A stretch of DNA of 38,473 bases from Gammaproteobacteria bacterium (GCA_024640825.1 JAHEEG010000017.1:1-38473); one strand, 5' to 3'. Numbered from the stretch's first letter, positions 7,652-17,111 are shown. Numbers and translations are program-made. The notes: generated by a model from the letters alone, not told the origin.

Positions 7652-10600
7652 TCAGTCAGCGAGATGGATAACTGACATCCGCCCGGACAGCGCCGATTTC
7701 GCGATATCTAGCAGATGGGCGTGGTGGGTGAAGAAGATCACCTGGCAGCTTCGGGCCAGCTCGCCGAGAACCGCGAAACCGGCAGCCGCACGGTCGTCGT
7801 CGAAATTGATGAATAAATCGTCCGCGACGAAGGGCAGGGGGCCTGACCGCGCCACGTAGTCCTCAATGGCGGCAACCCGCAACGCGAGGTACAGCTGATC
7901 TGCGCTGCCCGTGCTCATGCCTTCGACACCAACGGTGGATCCGTCAGGACGCACCCCGGCAAGGTGAGCGGTGTCCTGATCGTCGAACGCGAGTTTCAGC
8001 GCGCTGAACGAATTGGCGGTAAGGGTGGCGAACAGCGCGCCGGCGCGACTGAGCAGGGGTGCCTGCTTCTCCTGCCGATAGCGCTCGATACCCCACTGCA
8101 ACAGCAGCGTCGCCGTTCGCAGGCGCACGTATTGAGCCGCGATTTCTTCCATGCTGGCCAGCGCCGACTGTCGGTCGGCTGCGGCCCGGGCGGCAGCATC
8201 ATCGCCGCCGATGGCATCGAACGCCTGCCTGGCGCTGGTGCGATTTTCACGGGCGTCCATGAGCTGCTCGCGCAGTTCCTGAAGTTCGCCGTTCAGCAGG
8301 CTTTCCTCTGCGACGAGCTCGTCCAGATCGACATCTGCGCACTCTGCCTGCAGGTGGGCCAGGTCGAAACCTTCACCTTCGGCATCGATGGTTTCTGCAA
8401 GCAGATGGCTCTGTTGTGCAAGCGCCCGATGCCGTTCGGAGTTCTCAATAGTGGCCCGCAAAGTATCCAGCGTGTCGACTCCGGCCAGGTCCTTCAGATG
8501 CTGTATGGCGCTGAGTGAGTCGCGGCGCGCATGCTCCAACTGTCCGATGTCCTTCTCGAGCTTGTCGATGCGACCATCTTTTTCGGCCCGGGCCTCCCGG
8601 ACCCGCTCGGCTTTCTTCAGCCTCTCTTCCAGTGTCAGAACAGCGTCTTCGGCATCAGCGCCTTCCAGATCCGGGCCCGCGGCGCTGACAAGGTCCGCAA
8701 CGTTGGCCTCGAATTCCTTGATGTAGGTTTCGATCCTGCCGATGCGCTCTTCCCGAAGTTCCGTGATGCTGAGTACCAGCTCGCGCATTCTGTCCAGCGC
8801 TTCGATCTGAGGCGCAATGGCCTCCGGGCCGTCGGTGGCGTTCAAGCCGATGTCGGACAGCGCTTCCTGCCAGGCCGCCTGCCAGTCGGCCTGGCGTGTC
8901 CGGGCTTCCGCCAGCTGCTGCCGTTTGCGTTCGGATTCGTTCTGCGCGACCCGCTGCTGTTCGGCGGCGTTTTTCCGATTGTCCGCGGCCTTTTCCTGGA
9001 GCCTTGCGAAATCTGCGGCTGCCTCGATCACCACGGCAAGCGGCTGCTGCCGGAGAGGCTCGGTATCCATGCCCAGCCTGGCCAGCTCTTCGTTGAGACG
9101 ATCTGCAGCCGTTCCCTCCTCTTTTTCCAGCGCGGTAACCTGTCGCTGGGAGCGGTTGCGCTGGTCGAGGGCGGCGACGAGCTCAGATCGCTTCGCCAGC
9201 CAGTCCAACATGACTTCCGGAGACTCGGGCTCAAAGGGCGCTTCCCCCCAGAGCGTCTGCCAGGAAGCCTGCAGCGCCGCTTCTTCGGCGCGCAGCGCCT
9301 GCGCTTCGGAAGCGCAAGCCTGCAGCGTGGACTGCTGGTCGGCGAGGCGTCTGGACAGCAGCGAAAGTTCGGCCGTTTCCTCGGCATGCTCGAAGCGTCG
9401 ATCGGCGGCCCCGTCCGCGGCTGCAACCGCTGCTTCGTAGGCCACCGGAAGGTCCCTGAATCCGCGAGTGAACGCGCTCAGCTCGTCTTCGCTGGGAGAA
9501 ACAGCGTCAATGTACTGGCGCCTGATGAGTGACCAGCCAAGTTCCCGTTGTGCACGCAGGCGCTCAAGTTCTTCAGGCGCAATCAGCAGCTGTTCGCCGA
9601 TTAGTCGATCCCGCGCCTTTTGCAGTCTGTTCCGTTCCTGCTCGGCCCTGCGCCCGTTCTCCTGGCATTCTCGCAGGCGTTGGGACAGATCCCGTGCCCG
9701 GTCGCGGTGGTGCTCGACGGCGTCCCGGGACGGCACCGGCATGTAGATCGCGATGTTCACGTCTTCGATGGCGGGCTGCAGCACGGCAAAGCAGCGATCT
9801 ATGACCAGCTGTGCCTGCTGCGCCTCTCGGGCTTCCGCGCTGATTCTCGAGCCCATGTCGCCAATATCCCGGGTCGCCCGGACCAGCGCCTGGAGGGCGG
9901 TCAAGTCCTTGAGATGCGGCAATGCCTGCAGCTGTCGGTCAACGTCGGCGAGCCGCTCTTCAGCTTCCTTCAGCGCGCGGGTGCTGGCGTCAATTTCAGA
10001 CCGAAGCTCGCCGTGCTGGTTAAGCAAAGAGCGGATTCGGCTTACGCTGGGCCGTGCAGGCATACGCGCCATCAACGCCACGATATCTTCGTCCTGCCAA
10101 TCCAGCTCCCGGGCCAGCTCCAGCAGCTGGCGCTGCGCCGCCGCCAGCTCAAGCCGTCGTTCCGGCAGGTCAGCTTTGCCCGCGCGAACGCGAATCCTTC
10201 TTTCGTGCAGCTGTTCCACGTCGTCGGCTCGAAGCAAGAGCGCATCGTCGCAGATGAGGTCCTCGCGTTCCTCCAGCGCTGCATCCAGCTCGGATCTCAA
10301 GGTGTTGATGCGCGTGTCGCTGTCGCGATCTTCCCGCTCCGCCTGCTCTAGCATTCGCGCAGCGTCTTCCGGCAGGGGGGGTATGCGCCCGAGGGCCGAG
10401 ATGTCGGCTTGCAGGCTCTGTTGACGGGCGACGTCCCGATAGACGCGACGAATGCGGTTCAGCTTGCGTAGCGCTTTCTCTCTGCTGTGAATTTCTGCCT
10501 CGATGGTTGAGAAACGCATATCCGCCTCTTCGCGGACGCGCTTGCGCTGCATCCAGTCGCGCTCGGTGACGGTGTGCTCGCGCAGCTCCGCATCGGCGGC

Positions 10601-11176
10601 CTTGAGTTGGTCCTCCGCCTGATAGTAGAGACGGTGGGCCGCCTTCCGAGGCGCCCAGATGGCGCTCGCCTGCTCATCCAGGGCGCGCAGACTCTCCCGC
10701 AGCCCTTCTAGACCGGCACCGGCTGAGAACAGTGCCTGGCCAACGTCGTCCCGTGCGGCCAGAATTTCTCGACCGCCCTCGCGCAGCCGGTGGTGGTCAA
10801 GAAAGAACATGCGGATGAAGAACTCGCGGTTCGCGCCCGCCAGGTATGCTGCCAGGGTGCCATCGCCGCTGGGTATCGGTACCTCATCCGGGCTCAGCAC
10901 TGTGTCTTTATTACCCTTGCGTCGACGGAATGTCAGCGTTTCCTGGCCGGCCTGAATCGTGGCACCCAGGCGCATGGACTGGTAGTCGTGGATGAAGTTC
11001 AGCGGCGAGTTACGTGGCATGCCGAACAGAAGGTCCTCCAACGCTGTCAGCGCGGTCGACTTTCCCGCTTCGTTGGGGCCGAAGACGATGTGGATATCCG
11101 GTTCGCCAGCCGGCAGTTCGAGAATGCGGTCGGTAAAGTGACCGTAGCGCAGCAGTTCCAGGCGATCGATGCGCAT
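7652..11176 (-). CDS. yhaN: YhaN-type SMC/Rad50/SbcC-like ATPase
   Basis: 1174 residues in the typical SbcC/Rad50 layout. The N-terminal ATPase lobe has Walker A GPNEAGKST at 33-41 and a Q-loop region (FFIRMFFLDHHRLREGG). Long coiled coils rich in Glu/Arg/Leu cover about 170-990. The C-terminal lobe has an ABC-signature-like GMSTGSADQLYLALR and Walker B LPFVADDLFINFDDD. YhaN proteins pair with the YhaO phosphoesterase as a DNA-end-processing complex resembling SbcCD/Mre11-Rad50. The upstream yhaO stop is three bases before this ATG, so the two are translated together. I see no Rad50-type Cys-x-x-Cys hook in mid coiled coil, as expected for this subfamily. The role is DNA repair or end processing; direct substrates are inferred. 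Confidence 0.9.
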   Translation of the reverse strand: MRIDRLELLRYGHFTDRILELPAGEPDIHIVFGPNEAGKSTALTALEDLLFGMPRNSPLNFIHDYQSMRLGATIQAGQETLTFRRRKGNKDTVLSPDEVPIPSGDGTLAAYLAGANREFFIRMFFLDHHRLREGGREILAARDDVGQALFSAGAGLEGLRESLRALDEQASAIWAPRKAAHRLYYQAEDQLKAADAELREHTVTERDWMQRKRVREEADMRFSTIEAEIHSREKALRKLNRIRRVYRDVARQQSLQADISALGRIPPLPEDAARMLEQAEREDRDSDTRINTLRSELDAALEEREDLICDDALLLRADDVEQLHERRIRVRAGKADLPERRLELAAAQRQLLELARELDWQDEDIVALMARMPARPSVSRIRSLLNQHGELRSEIDASTRALKEAEERLADVDRQLQALPHLKDLTALQALVRATRDIGDMGSRISAEAREAQQAQLVIDRCFAVLQPAIEDVNIAIYMPVPSRDAVEHHRDRARDLSQRLRECQENGRRAEQERNRLQKARDRLIGEQLLIAPEELERLRAQRELGWSLIRRQYIDAVSPSEDELSAFTRGFRDLPVAYEAAVAAADGAADRRFEHAEETAELSLLSRRLADQQSTLQACASEAQALRAEEAALQASWQTLWGEAPFEPESPEVMLDWLAKRSELVAALDQRNRSQRQVTALEKEEGTAADRLNEELARLGMDTEPLRQQPLAVVIEAAADFARLQEKAADNRKNAAEQQRVAQNESERKRQQLAEARTRQADWQAAWQEALSDIGLNATDGPEAIAPQIEALDRMRELVLSITELREERIGRIETYIKEFEANVADLVSAAGPDLEGADAEDAVLTLEERLKKAERVREARAEKDGRIDKLEKDIGQLEHARRDSLSAIQHLKDLAGVDTLDTLRATIENSERHRALAQQSHLLAETIDAEGEGFDLAHLQAECADVDLDELVAEESLLNGELQELREQLMDARENRTSARQAFDAIGGDDAAARAAADRQSALASMEEIAAQYVRLRTATLLLQWGIERYRQEKQAPLLSRAGALFATLTANSFSALKLAFDDQDTAHLAGVRPDGSTVGVEGMSTGSADQLYLALRVAAIEDYVARSGPLPFVADDLFINFDDDRAAAGFAVLGELARSCQVIFFTHHAHLLDIAKSALSGRMSVIHLAD

Positions 11177-11179
11177 GCT

Positions 11180-12454
11180 TCAGGTCGCTTTGCTGGTCAG
11201 CCGGGACATCAGGTCGACCCCCACCGTTTTTATTAGCGCGTCGGAATCGCCTTTGACGGCAGCTTGGAGAATGGCATCTTCCGTCTCGGCACGAATCTCC
11301 GATGGTAGGCGGCGGGTAAAATCGCCGATTTCGCCCAGGAGCGTCTGCAGGAAATCAGCGTCATCTGCCGCCTGGCTTAGATTGCTTAGAAGTTCGCCCA
11401 GGGCGTCCTCGCGCGCTGCAAGCTGGGCCGCGTCCTCCAGGGGCTCGGTGGAAACGCGGATTTTCTCCACCCAGGCTGTGTCTTCGCCCATGGACAGTGC
11501 TGCCGCGCGGGCTTCCGCCAGCAGGTGCTCGGTAGACGCGACGATCTGGCTGTGCAGCTCGCTGCGGCCCTGAATTTCCAGCCGACAGGCGAGCAATCGT
11601 CCATCAGCGTCGGCGCCAACGGCGCCTCCGATGGCGTCGCGAAGCAGGTCTGCGACATCCTGCAGGCGGTCGCAGTCGGTCACGGATACCGTCAGATGCG
11701 CCCAGCGAACCGCGTCGACGGCAACGTGGATCAGATCCGCGACCACGCCGTCCTCGACGCTGACAAAGCAGGCGCCTTTCGGTCCGGCTTCGCGAATGTG
11801 TCTTCCCTGCAGGTTGCCAGGGAACACCACGTGGGGCCTTTGGTTCAGAACCGCGTGCTGATGGACATGCCCGAGCGCCCAGTAGTCGTAACCTTTGCCA
11901 AGCAGATCGCTCAGCGAGCAGGGCGCATAGTTCGCGTGTCCGCCCATGCCGCCGAGGGCCGTGTGCAGCACGCCGATGTTGAAAAGGCCCGGGATGGGTT
12001 CGGGATACCCTAGGGACAAATTCTCGGTGATATCGCGCTGGGCGAAACTCTGCCCGTGCAGGGCTACGCCGAGTGTATCTAGGCGGAATGTCTGCGGTTT
12101 TCTGGCGCTGAAAACCTGCACGTTCTCCGGCAGGGTTAGCCGGCGGGTAATCTTGCTCTCGGCATCGTGGTTGCCATGCAGCACAAACGCGGGGATGCCC
12201 GCCTTCGCCAGGCGCCCCATCTGACCAATGAAGAACAGGCCGGTCTGATAATCCCGCCAGTCGCCGTCGTAAAGATCACCAGCGATGACGAAGAACGACA
12301 CCTCGTCGTCGATAGCTTGACCGACGAGGGTGTCGAAAGCCGCCCTGGCGGCGGTGCGAATGCGCTCGGCCACCTTGCCCTGCTGACCGGCCAGGCCTCG
12401 CAGCGGGCTGTCCAGGTGAATGTCGGCAGCGTGGATGAATCGGAAATCGGTCAC
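11180..12454 (-). CDS. yhaO: YhaO-type metallophosphoesterase, SbcD/Mre11-like nuclease
   Basis: 424 residues from a GTG start at 12454; the first residues are (V/M)TDFRFIHAADIHLDSPLRG. All calcineurin-like phosphoesterase motifs are present: D11-x-H13, GDLYD with D60, GNHD with N95 and H96, H164 in VLHTA, and GHVHQH with H196 and H198. This is the dimetal active site of Mre11/SbcD nucleases. The C-terminal half (about 230-424) is the cap and partner-binding region. The open frame continues far upstream, but family alignment to the DFRFIHAADIH start and the divergent lipoprotein gene make the GTG the only sensible start. It is the first gene of the yhaO-yhaN operon. Confidence 0.9.
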   Translation of the reverse strand: MTDFRFIHAADIHLDSPLRGLAGQQGKVAERIRTAARAAFDTLVGQAIDDEVSFFVIAGDLYDGDWRDYQTGLFFIGQMGRLAKAGIPAFVLHGNHDAESKITRRLTLPENVQVFSARKPQTFRLDTLGVALHGQSFAQRDITENLSLGYPEPIPGLFNIGVLHTALGGMGGHANYAPCSLSDLLGKGYDYWALGHVHQHAVLNQRPHVVFPGNLQGRHIREAGPKGACFVSVEDGVVADLIHVAVDAVRWAHLTVSVTDCDRLQDVADLLRDAIGGAVGADADGRLLACRLEIQGRSELHSQIVASTEHLLAEARAAALSMGEDTAWVEKIRVSTEPLEDAAQLAAREDALGELLSNLSQAADDADFLQTLLGEIGDFTRRLPSEIRAETEDAILQAAVKGDSDALIKTVGVDLMSRLTSKAT

Positions 12455-12635
12455 TGAAACGTCGGTTCCGGGCAAATTGAACGGGGGATCAAAGTAACCT
12501 GTCCCTCGTGATGAATCTACCGGAGCCCAGCGTGCGGTTTTCGTTTGTGATTCTACCCATCTATGATTCACCGATGTCCGCGGTTTCGTTTCGCCGATTG
12601 TTCGCAATAAGACCAGATCCGGAGGTGATGCGTTG

Positions 12636-13775
12636 ATGAGACTCGGAACGGTTGTTGCCATGTCCCTGCTGCTCGGCGCTTGCGGCGCGCCGTTTGAAGA
12701 TGCGCAGAGGGAACAGGATGTAGCGCGGCCCGCTGAACGTTCGGCCGTTACGAGAGATATGGAACTGCCGCCGGAAATCGCTCGTTCTGACGCGGGGCTG
12801 GTGGCCGGCCTCAGATTGCCGGCCACATTCGCGGGCACCCTGCCGTGTGCGGACTGTGAGGGGATTTATCATCATCTGGATTTGTGGCCCGACGGCGTTT
12901 TTCATCTGCGGCAGGAATGGCTGGGCACGCCCGGGGTCGAGTACGACAGAGGGCGTTGGCGTCAGCATCCGGATCGGGGCGCATTGCGCCTCTACGGCGG
13001 TCGCGAAGCGCCGCTATGGCTGGAGGTAAAAGCACCCACCGTGCTGCGAAAGCTGGATATGGAAGGTCGACCCATCCAATCGGATCTGCCCTACGAACTG
13101 ATCAGCGACGGTACCCTGACCCCCGTCGATCTCTCTCTCGGGTTGCATGGCATGTTTAGATATCTGGCGGACGCCGCGCAATTCGAGGAGTGTCTTACGG
13201 GCCGGACCTATCCGGTGGCCATGGCGGGCGATTACGTCAACCTTGAGCGTGCGTATCTGCTGGCAGAAAAGGTGGAACCTGGTGCGCCGCTGCTGGCGAC
13301 TTTCGAGGGCGATATCGGCCTGCTGCCTGCCATGGAAGGTGACCGGCTGATTCCAACGGTGTCTGTGCGGCGTTACATCGGCCTGTTTCCCGACCAGAGC
13401 TGCGAGCGGTCCATGAGCGTGGCAAGCTTGACCAATACCTATTGGAAGATCGTCCGCCTGGGCGAAGTGCTCGTTGCGCCCATTGGGGACAACCGTGAAC
13501 CGCACCTGCTTTTGCGCGGACCGGACAGGGGATATGCGGCCACCGCAGGTTGCAACCAGTTCGGCGGCGACTACCAGGTGGAAGGCGAAAGGATCCAGTT
13601 TGCACCGGGCCCGGCCACGCTGATGGCGTGTCCGCCGCCTCTCGCGGAGTTGGAAGACACGCTTGTGGGGGTGCTGGGATCTGCTCGTTCCTGGGCAATC
13701 TACGGTCAGGTGCTGGAGTTCTTCGATGAGAGCGGTGCCAGCATCGCGACCTTCGAGGCCGTCTATCTGCCCTAG
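12636..13775 (+). CDS. outer-membrane lipoprotein with NlpE and META (HslJ-like) domains
   Basis: 379 residues. A lipoprotein signal peptide ends in the lipobox LLGAC with Cys16; Gly at +2 predicts outer-membrane sorting. Residues about 60-120 match the NlpE N-terminal domain, including LPCADCEGI, which carries the CxxC of this copper- and surface-stress lipoprotein family. A middle segment (about 170-255) looks like a second NlpE-type OB-like region. Residues about 265-378 are a META/HslJ domain (TYWKIVRLG, then ATAGCNQFGGDYQ and ATLMACPP). NlpE-plus-META architectures occur in some gammaproteobacteria; the role is envelope stress or metal sensing by inference. GGAGG lies upstream; a TTG at 12633 is an alternative start. 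It is divergent from yhaO. Confidence 0.88.
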   Translation: MRLGTVVAMSLLLGACGAPFEDAQREQDVARPAERSAVTRDMELPPEIARSDAGLVAGLRLPATFAGTLPCADCEGIYHHLDLWPDGVFHLRQEWLGTPGVEYDRGRWRQHPDRGALRLYGGREAPLWLEVKAPTVLRKLDMEGRPIQSDLPYELISDGTLTPVDLSLGLHGMFRYLADAAQFEECLTGRTYPVAMAGDYVNLERAYLLAEKVEPGAPLLATFEGDIGLLPAMEGDRLIPTVSVRRYIGLFPDQSCERSMSVASLTNTYWKIVRLGEVLVAPIGDNREPHLLLRGPDRGYAATAGCNQFGGDYQVEGERIQFAPGPATLMACPPPLAELEDTLVGVLGSARSWAIYGQVLEFFDESGASIATFEAVYLP

Positions 13776-13827
13776 TAGGTTTTGCTCAGCGCCCTGCCGT
13801 CCCGGCGCCGCGTGTCACCGGGCCCGG

Positions 13828-13883
13828 GTGGCCCTGCCCGGGTGGCCCTGCCCGGGTGGCCCTGCCCGGGTGGCCCTGCCCGG
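13828..13883. repeat. 14-bp minisatellite, four perfect units
   Basis: Four head-to-tail copies of GTGGCCCTGCCCGG start at 13828, 13842, 13856 and 13870, preceded by a partial CCGG-containing copy. The array lies in the 200-bp gap between the lipoprotein gene and the RNA helicase gene, 92 bases before the helicase ATG. The unit shares its length and GTGGCC core with the second array at 23476-23585. Confidence 0.95.
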
Positions 13884-13975
13884 AAGGTCGGAATCGTGGA
13901 GGGGCGTTATGGTATGGTGCCGCGCTCCGGGCCAGGGTCCTGCCCGCCGGTACACACATCCACCAGGACTTACCG

Positions 13976-15841
13976 ATGGCTGATCTTCCGCCCGCACTTT
14001 CCGACTTCAGCAGTCTGAATCTTCCAGCCTCGCTGCTGACTGCGCTCAATGAAGTTGGGTATGAAACACCCACTCCGATTCAGGCGCAGGCCATTCCCCC
14101 GTTGCTTAAGGGGCAGGATCTGCTGGGCCATGCGCCGACAGGTACAGGAAAGACGGCCGCCTTCGCGTTGCCGCTGCTGGCTCGTCTGGACCTAGCAAAC
14201 CCGAACATCCAGGTAATGACGCTGACGCCTACCCGCGAGCTGGCGATTCAGGTGGCCGAGGCTTTTCAGCGCTACGCCGCGCACATTCAGGGGTTTCATG
14301 TGCTGCCGGTGTACGGCGGCCAGGACTATTCGGGACAACTGCGCCAGCTCAAGCGCGGCGTTCAGGTCGTGGTCGGCACGCCCGGCAGGGTGATGGATCA
14401 CATGCGCAAAGGCACCCTGAGACTGGATGGGCTCAAGACGTTGGTGCTGGATGAAGCGGACGAGATGTTGCGGATGGGTTTCATTGACGAGGTCGAATGG
14501 ATTCTCCAGCAAACGCCCGCAGGCCGGCAGATGGCCCTGTTCTCTGCGACCATGCCGAAGGAGATCGAACGAATTGCACGTCGTCATCTGCACAATCCGC
14601 AGGAGATATCCATCAAGGCGCGAACGGCGACTGCCGAAACCGTGCGCCAGCGCTACTGGCTGGTCGGTGGGCTGCACAAGCTGGACGCGCTCACCCGGAT
14701 CCTCGAGGTTGAACCCTTCGACGCGATCCTGATATTCGTCCGCACGCGGATCGCAACGACGGAGCTGGCCGAGCGCCTGGAAGCCAGAGGCTACTCGGCG
14801 GCAGCACTGAACGGCGACATGGCCCAACCGCATCGCGAGCAGATGGTCGCGCGGCTGAAGTCCGGAGCGCTAGACATCCTGGTCGCCACCGACGTTGCCG
14901 CCCGCGGGCTGGACGTGGATCGGATCAGCCATGTGATCAACTACGATATTCCCTACGATACGGAGGCGTACATTCATCGAATCGGCCGCACCGGCCGGGC
15001 CGGTCGGCAGGGCGACGCGATTCTTTTTGTGGCGCCGAGGGAACGGCGCATGCTTGGGGCCATCGAGCGGGCCACCCGGCAGAAGATCGAGCCCCTCGAT
15101 CTGCCGTCTACGGAAACTGTCAACAACAAGCGGGTTGCCGACTTCAAGCAGAAGATCACCGACACCCTGGCTGGAGGCGACCTGGCGTTCGTGCACAGCA
15201 TTCTCGAGCAGTATCAGCACGAGCACGATGTGCCGGCCCTGGACATCGCGGCGGCACTGGCGAAGATTTCTTTGGGCGAGCGGCCGTTGCTGATGAAGCC
15301 GGAGAAGAAAGGTTCCGAGCGGCCCGTGACCGAGTCCGGAAAGCGCAGCGCGCGCGCGGAACGGGTCAAACGGGGGGAACGCGGCGAGCCTCGACGGCAG
15401 AAACCTCGACCCGCTGCGCGTGCGGACGCCGAGCAGTTCCGCCTCGAGGTGGGCAGCGCGCACGGTGTTCTGCCGAGCAACATCGTGGGTGCCATTGCCA
15501 ACGAGGCCGGGCTCGACGCCCAGCACATCGGTCACATCGACATCCAGGCCGAGTTCAGCACCGTAGAACTGCCAACGGGCATGCCGAAAGAGGTTTTCAG
15601 AGACCTCAGGAAGGTATGGGTGTGCGGCCGACAGCTGCAGATATCGCGGTTGAACGAAACTCCTGATAAGAGTGGGCTCAAGACGAAGGCGAAAGGCCCA
15701 GGCAAAAAGAAGGATCGCTCCCGGTCAGACAGCTCAGTACCGGCGCTCAAACCCAAGGGACGAAGCAAGGGCAAGGGCACAAAGAAGCGTTCTAATGGCA
15801 GTGAAAAACCGGCGGCGAGGGGAAAAAATACCCAGCCGTGA
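13976..15841 (+). CDS. deaD: DEAD-box ATP-dependent RNA helicase (DeaD/CsdA type)
   Basis: 621 residues from the ATG at 13976 (MADLPPALSDF), with AGGA seven bases upstream. Helicase motifs in order: Q motif (PTPIQAQAI), Walker A APTGTGKT at 53-60, PTRELA 85-90, TPGR 135-138, DEAD 159-162, SAT 190-192, ATDVAARGLD about 304-313 and HRIGRTGR 334-341. Residues about 485-560 form a DbpA/CsdA-type RNA-binding domain (RLEVGSAHGVLPSNIVGAIA). The last ~60 residues are a Lys/Arg/Gly/Ser-rich tail. The layout matches DeaD/CsdA, which remodels rRNA and mRNA structure in ribosome assembly and cold adaptation. The frame stays open upstream into the 13828-13883 repeat, but that part has no family similarity. 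The leader holding the repeat could affect expression. Confidence 0.93.
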   Translation: MADLPPALSDFSSLNLPASLLTALNEVGYETPTPIQAQAIPPLLKGQDLLGHAPTGTGKTAAFALPLLARLDLANPNIQVMTLTPTRELAIQVAEAFQRYAAHIQGFHVLPVYGGQDYSGQLRQLKRGVQVVVGTPGRVMDHMRKGTLRLDGLKTLVLDEADEMLRMGFIDEVEWILQQTPAGRQMALFSATMPKEIERIARRHLHNPQEISIKARTATAETVRQRYWLVGGLHKLDALTRILEVEPFDAILIFVRTRIATTELAERLEARGYSAAALNGDMAQPHREQMVARLKSGALDILVATDVAARGLDVDRISHVINYDIPYDTEAYIHRIGRTGRAGRQGDAILFVAPRERRMLGAIERATRQKIEPLDLPSTETVNNKRVADFKQKITDTLAGGDLAFVHSILEQYQHEHDVPALDIAAALAKISLGERPLLMKPEKKGSERPVTESGKRSARAERVKRGERGEPRRQKPRPAARADAEQFRLEVGSAHGVLPSNIVGAIANEAGLDAQHIGHIDIQAEFSTVELPTGMPKEVFRDLRKVWVCGRQLQISRLNETPDKSGLKTKAKGPGKKKDRSRSDSSVPALKPKGRSKGKGTKKRSNGSEKPAARGKNTQP

Positions 15842-15908
15842 AACCGCGCGGAAAGCGCAATACCGATGAGACGTCTCTTTCGCAAAATACAGCGTGCTGA
15901 TCTGCGCG

Positions 15909-17111
15909 CTACGTTTTGCGCTTGCGCGAGAGCAGGTGGCGCAGCAGCAGCGGCGATAGCACCGAGGTGGCAAGAGCAACGACAACCATGCCGGCATAGA
16001 TCTCTGGGGAAACGTAGTCCTCGTTCAGCTGGTGGCACTGATGGACGATCACCAGGGCGATCTCGGCTCGAGGAATCATGCTGACCCCCATTTCCAGCGC
16101 GGCCGATCTGTCAAGCATGAACAGCGCTGGCACCGCGATGCCGACCAACTTACCCGATGACGCGACGAGCGCGAGAATCAAGCCGGTATCCAGCGAAGGT
16201 AAAACGACATCGGGGTCCACCTGCATGCCGATGTGAATGAAAAAGAACGGTGTCAGAAACTCGTAGAAGTAGGCGAACCTGCCGTCGGTTCGTACCGCCT
16301 CGGGGTCTCGGCTGAAGGCAAGACCGGCAAAAAGAGCACCAATGGCAAGGGAAAAACCCAAGAATCCAGCGATGGCTGATATGGCGAGCCCGGCACCCAG
16401 TATGGTGATGGTGAGCGCCGTCAGCGAGCCACCAACGGTGCGGCTGAAGCGGGTAAAGCGCGCCTCCAGGAAGTGGGCGAACAAGTAGCAAGCGGTGATG
16501 AACAGCGCCAGCTTGAACATCATATCAAGCAACGTTTCGCTCACCCCGGGCGGCATCCCTCCGGCGCTCTGCAGAGTCGGCAGGACCGCCAGCAGCACGG
16601 CCAGAAGCAGAACCCCCGACAGGTCGTCCAGTTCGGCCACGTCCAGCAACAGCTGGCCGTTGCTCGTGTTCAGCTTGCCCAGTTCTTCCCACGCGCCCAC
16701 CGATACGGCGACGCTGGTGGCGCTGAAAGCGGTCGCAACTACCAGAGCAGTTTCCAGGGATAGCGCCAGGCCGTATCGCGCCACAGCGAAGCCGAACAGC
16801 AAATTGGTACCAACGTCGCCGACCCAGAGCACGCTTGCCACGGGAAGTTTTGCGAGCAGAGCGCTGGTGTGACTCTTCAGGCCGACTCTGAACAGCAGTG
16901 CTACCACCCCTAACTGGGCGAGGATATAGAAGGCATCGTTGAACGCTGTCGTGGCAAACGACCATTGCTTGTTGAACAGCCCGACGAGGAATCCGAGAAA
17001 GATGTAACCGACTAGTGCCGGTACCCCGATTCTCGTGCAGAAGCTTCTCACCATTGGGTTGACGATGAGTAGCGTCCCCAGGGTAGTCAGCAGGGCATAT
17101 TCATTCTGCAC
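15909..17111 (-). CDS. CPA2-type cation/proton antiporter, last gene of the N-ATPase operon
   Basis: 400 residues, almost entirely membrane (about 11-13 helices), with no cytoplasmic RCK/TrkA-N domain. It has the CPA2 fold signatures: VGYIFLGFLVG near the start, the unwound-helix segment TAFSATSVAVSV (about 127-138) and the ion-binding pair Asp162-Asp163 in VAELDDLSGVLLL. An Asp-Asp pair is typical of electrogenic Na+/H+ antiporters such as NapA/NhaA, whereas electroneutral members usually carry Asn-Asp. The GTG start at 17111 lies inside atpG; the 11-base overlap matches those at the atpF/atpA and atpA/atpG junctions. This implies translational coupling to the ATPase. I infer a Na+ or K+/H+ exchanger that works with the pump. 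Confidence 0.87.
   Translation of the reverse strand: MQNEYALLTTLGTLLIVNPMVRSFCTRIGVPALVGYIFLGFLVGLFNKQWSFATTAFNDAFYILAQLGVVALLFRVGLKSHTSALLAKLPVASVLWVGDVGTNLLFGFAVARYGLALSLETALVVATAFSATSVAVSVGAWEELGKLNTSNGQLLLDVAELDDLSGVLLLAVLLAVLPTLQSAGGMPPGVSETLLDMMFKLALFITACYLFAHFLEARFTRFSRTVGGSLTALTITILGAGLAISAIAGFLGFSLAIGALFAGLAFSRDPEAVRTDGRFAYFYEFLTPFFFIHIGMQVDPDVVLPSLDTGLILALVASSGKLVGIAVPALFMLDRSAALEMGVSMIPRAEIALVIVHQCHQLNEDYVSPEIYAGMVVVALATSVLSPLLLRHLLSRKRKT

Noticed and set aside
8531-10351. Long plus-strand open frames (up to 333 codons) opposite yhaN
   Set aside because: They are antisense shadows of a GC-rich coiled-coil gene, with no family resemblance, no ribosome sites, and composition mirroring yhaN codons.
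13856-13975. N-terminal extension of the RNA helicase into the minisatellite
   Set aside because: The frame is open, but the translated part is low-complexity and unlike DEAD-box N-termini. The ATG at 13976 has a ribosome site and the expected start.
15868-15877. GAGACGTCTC palindrome followed by TTT after deaD, as a terminator
   Set aside because: The palindrome has no loop and only four-base usable arms, too weak for a Rho-independent terminator.
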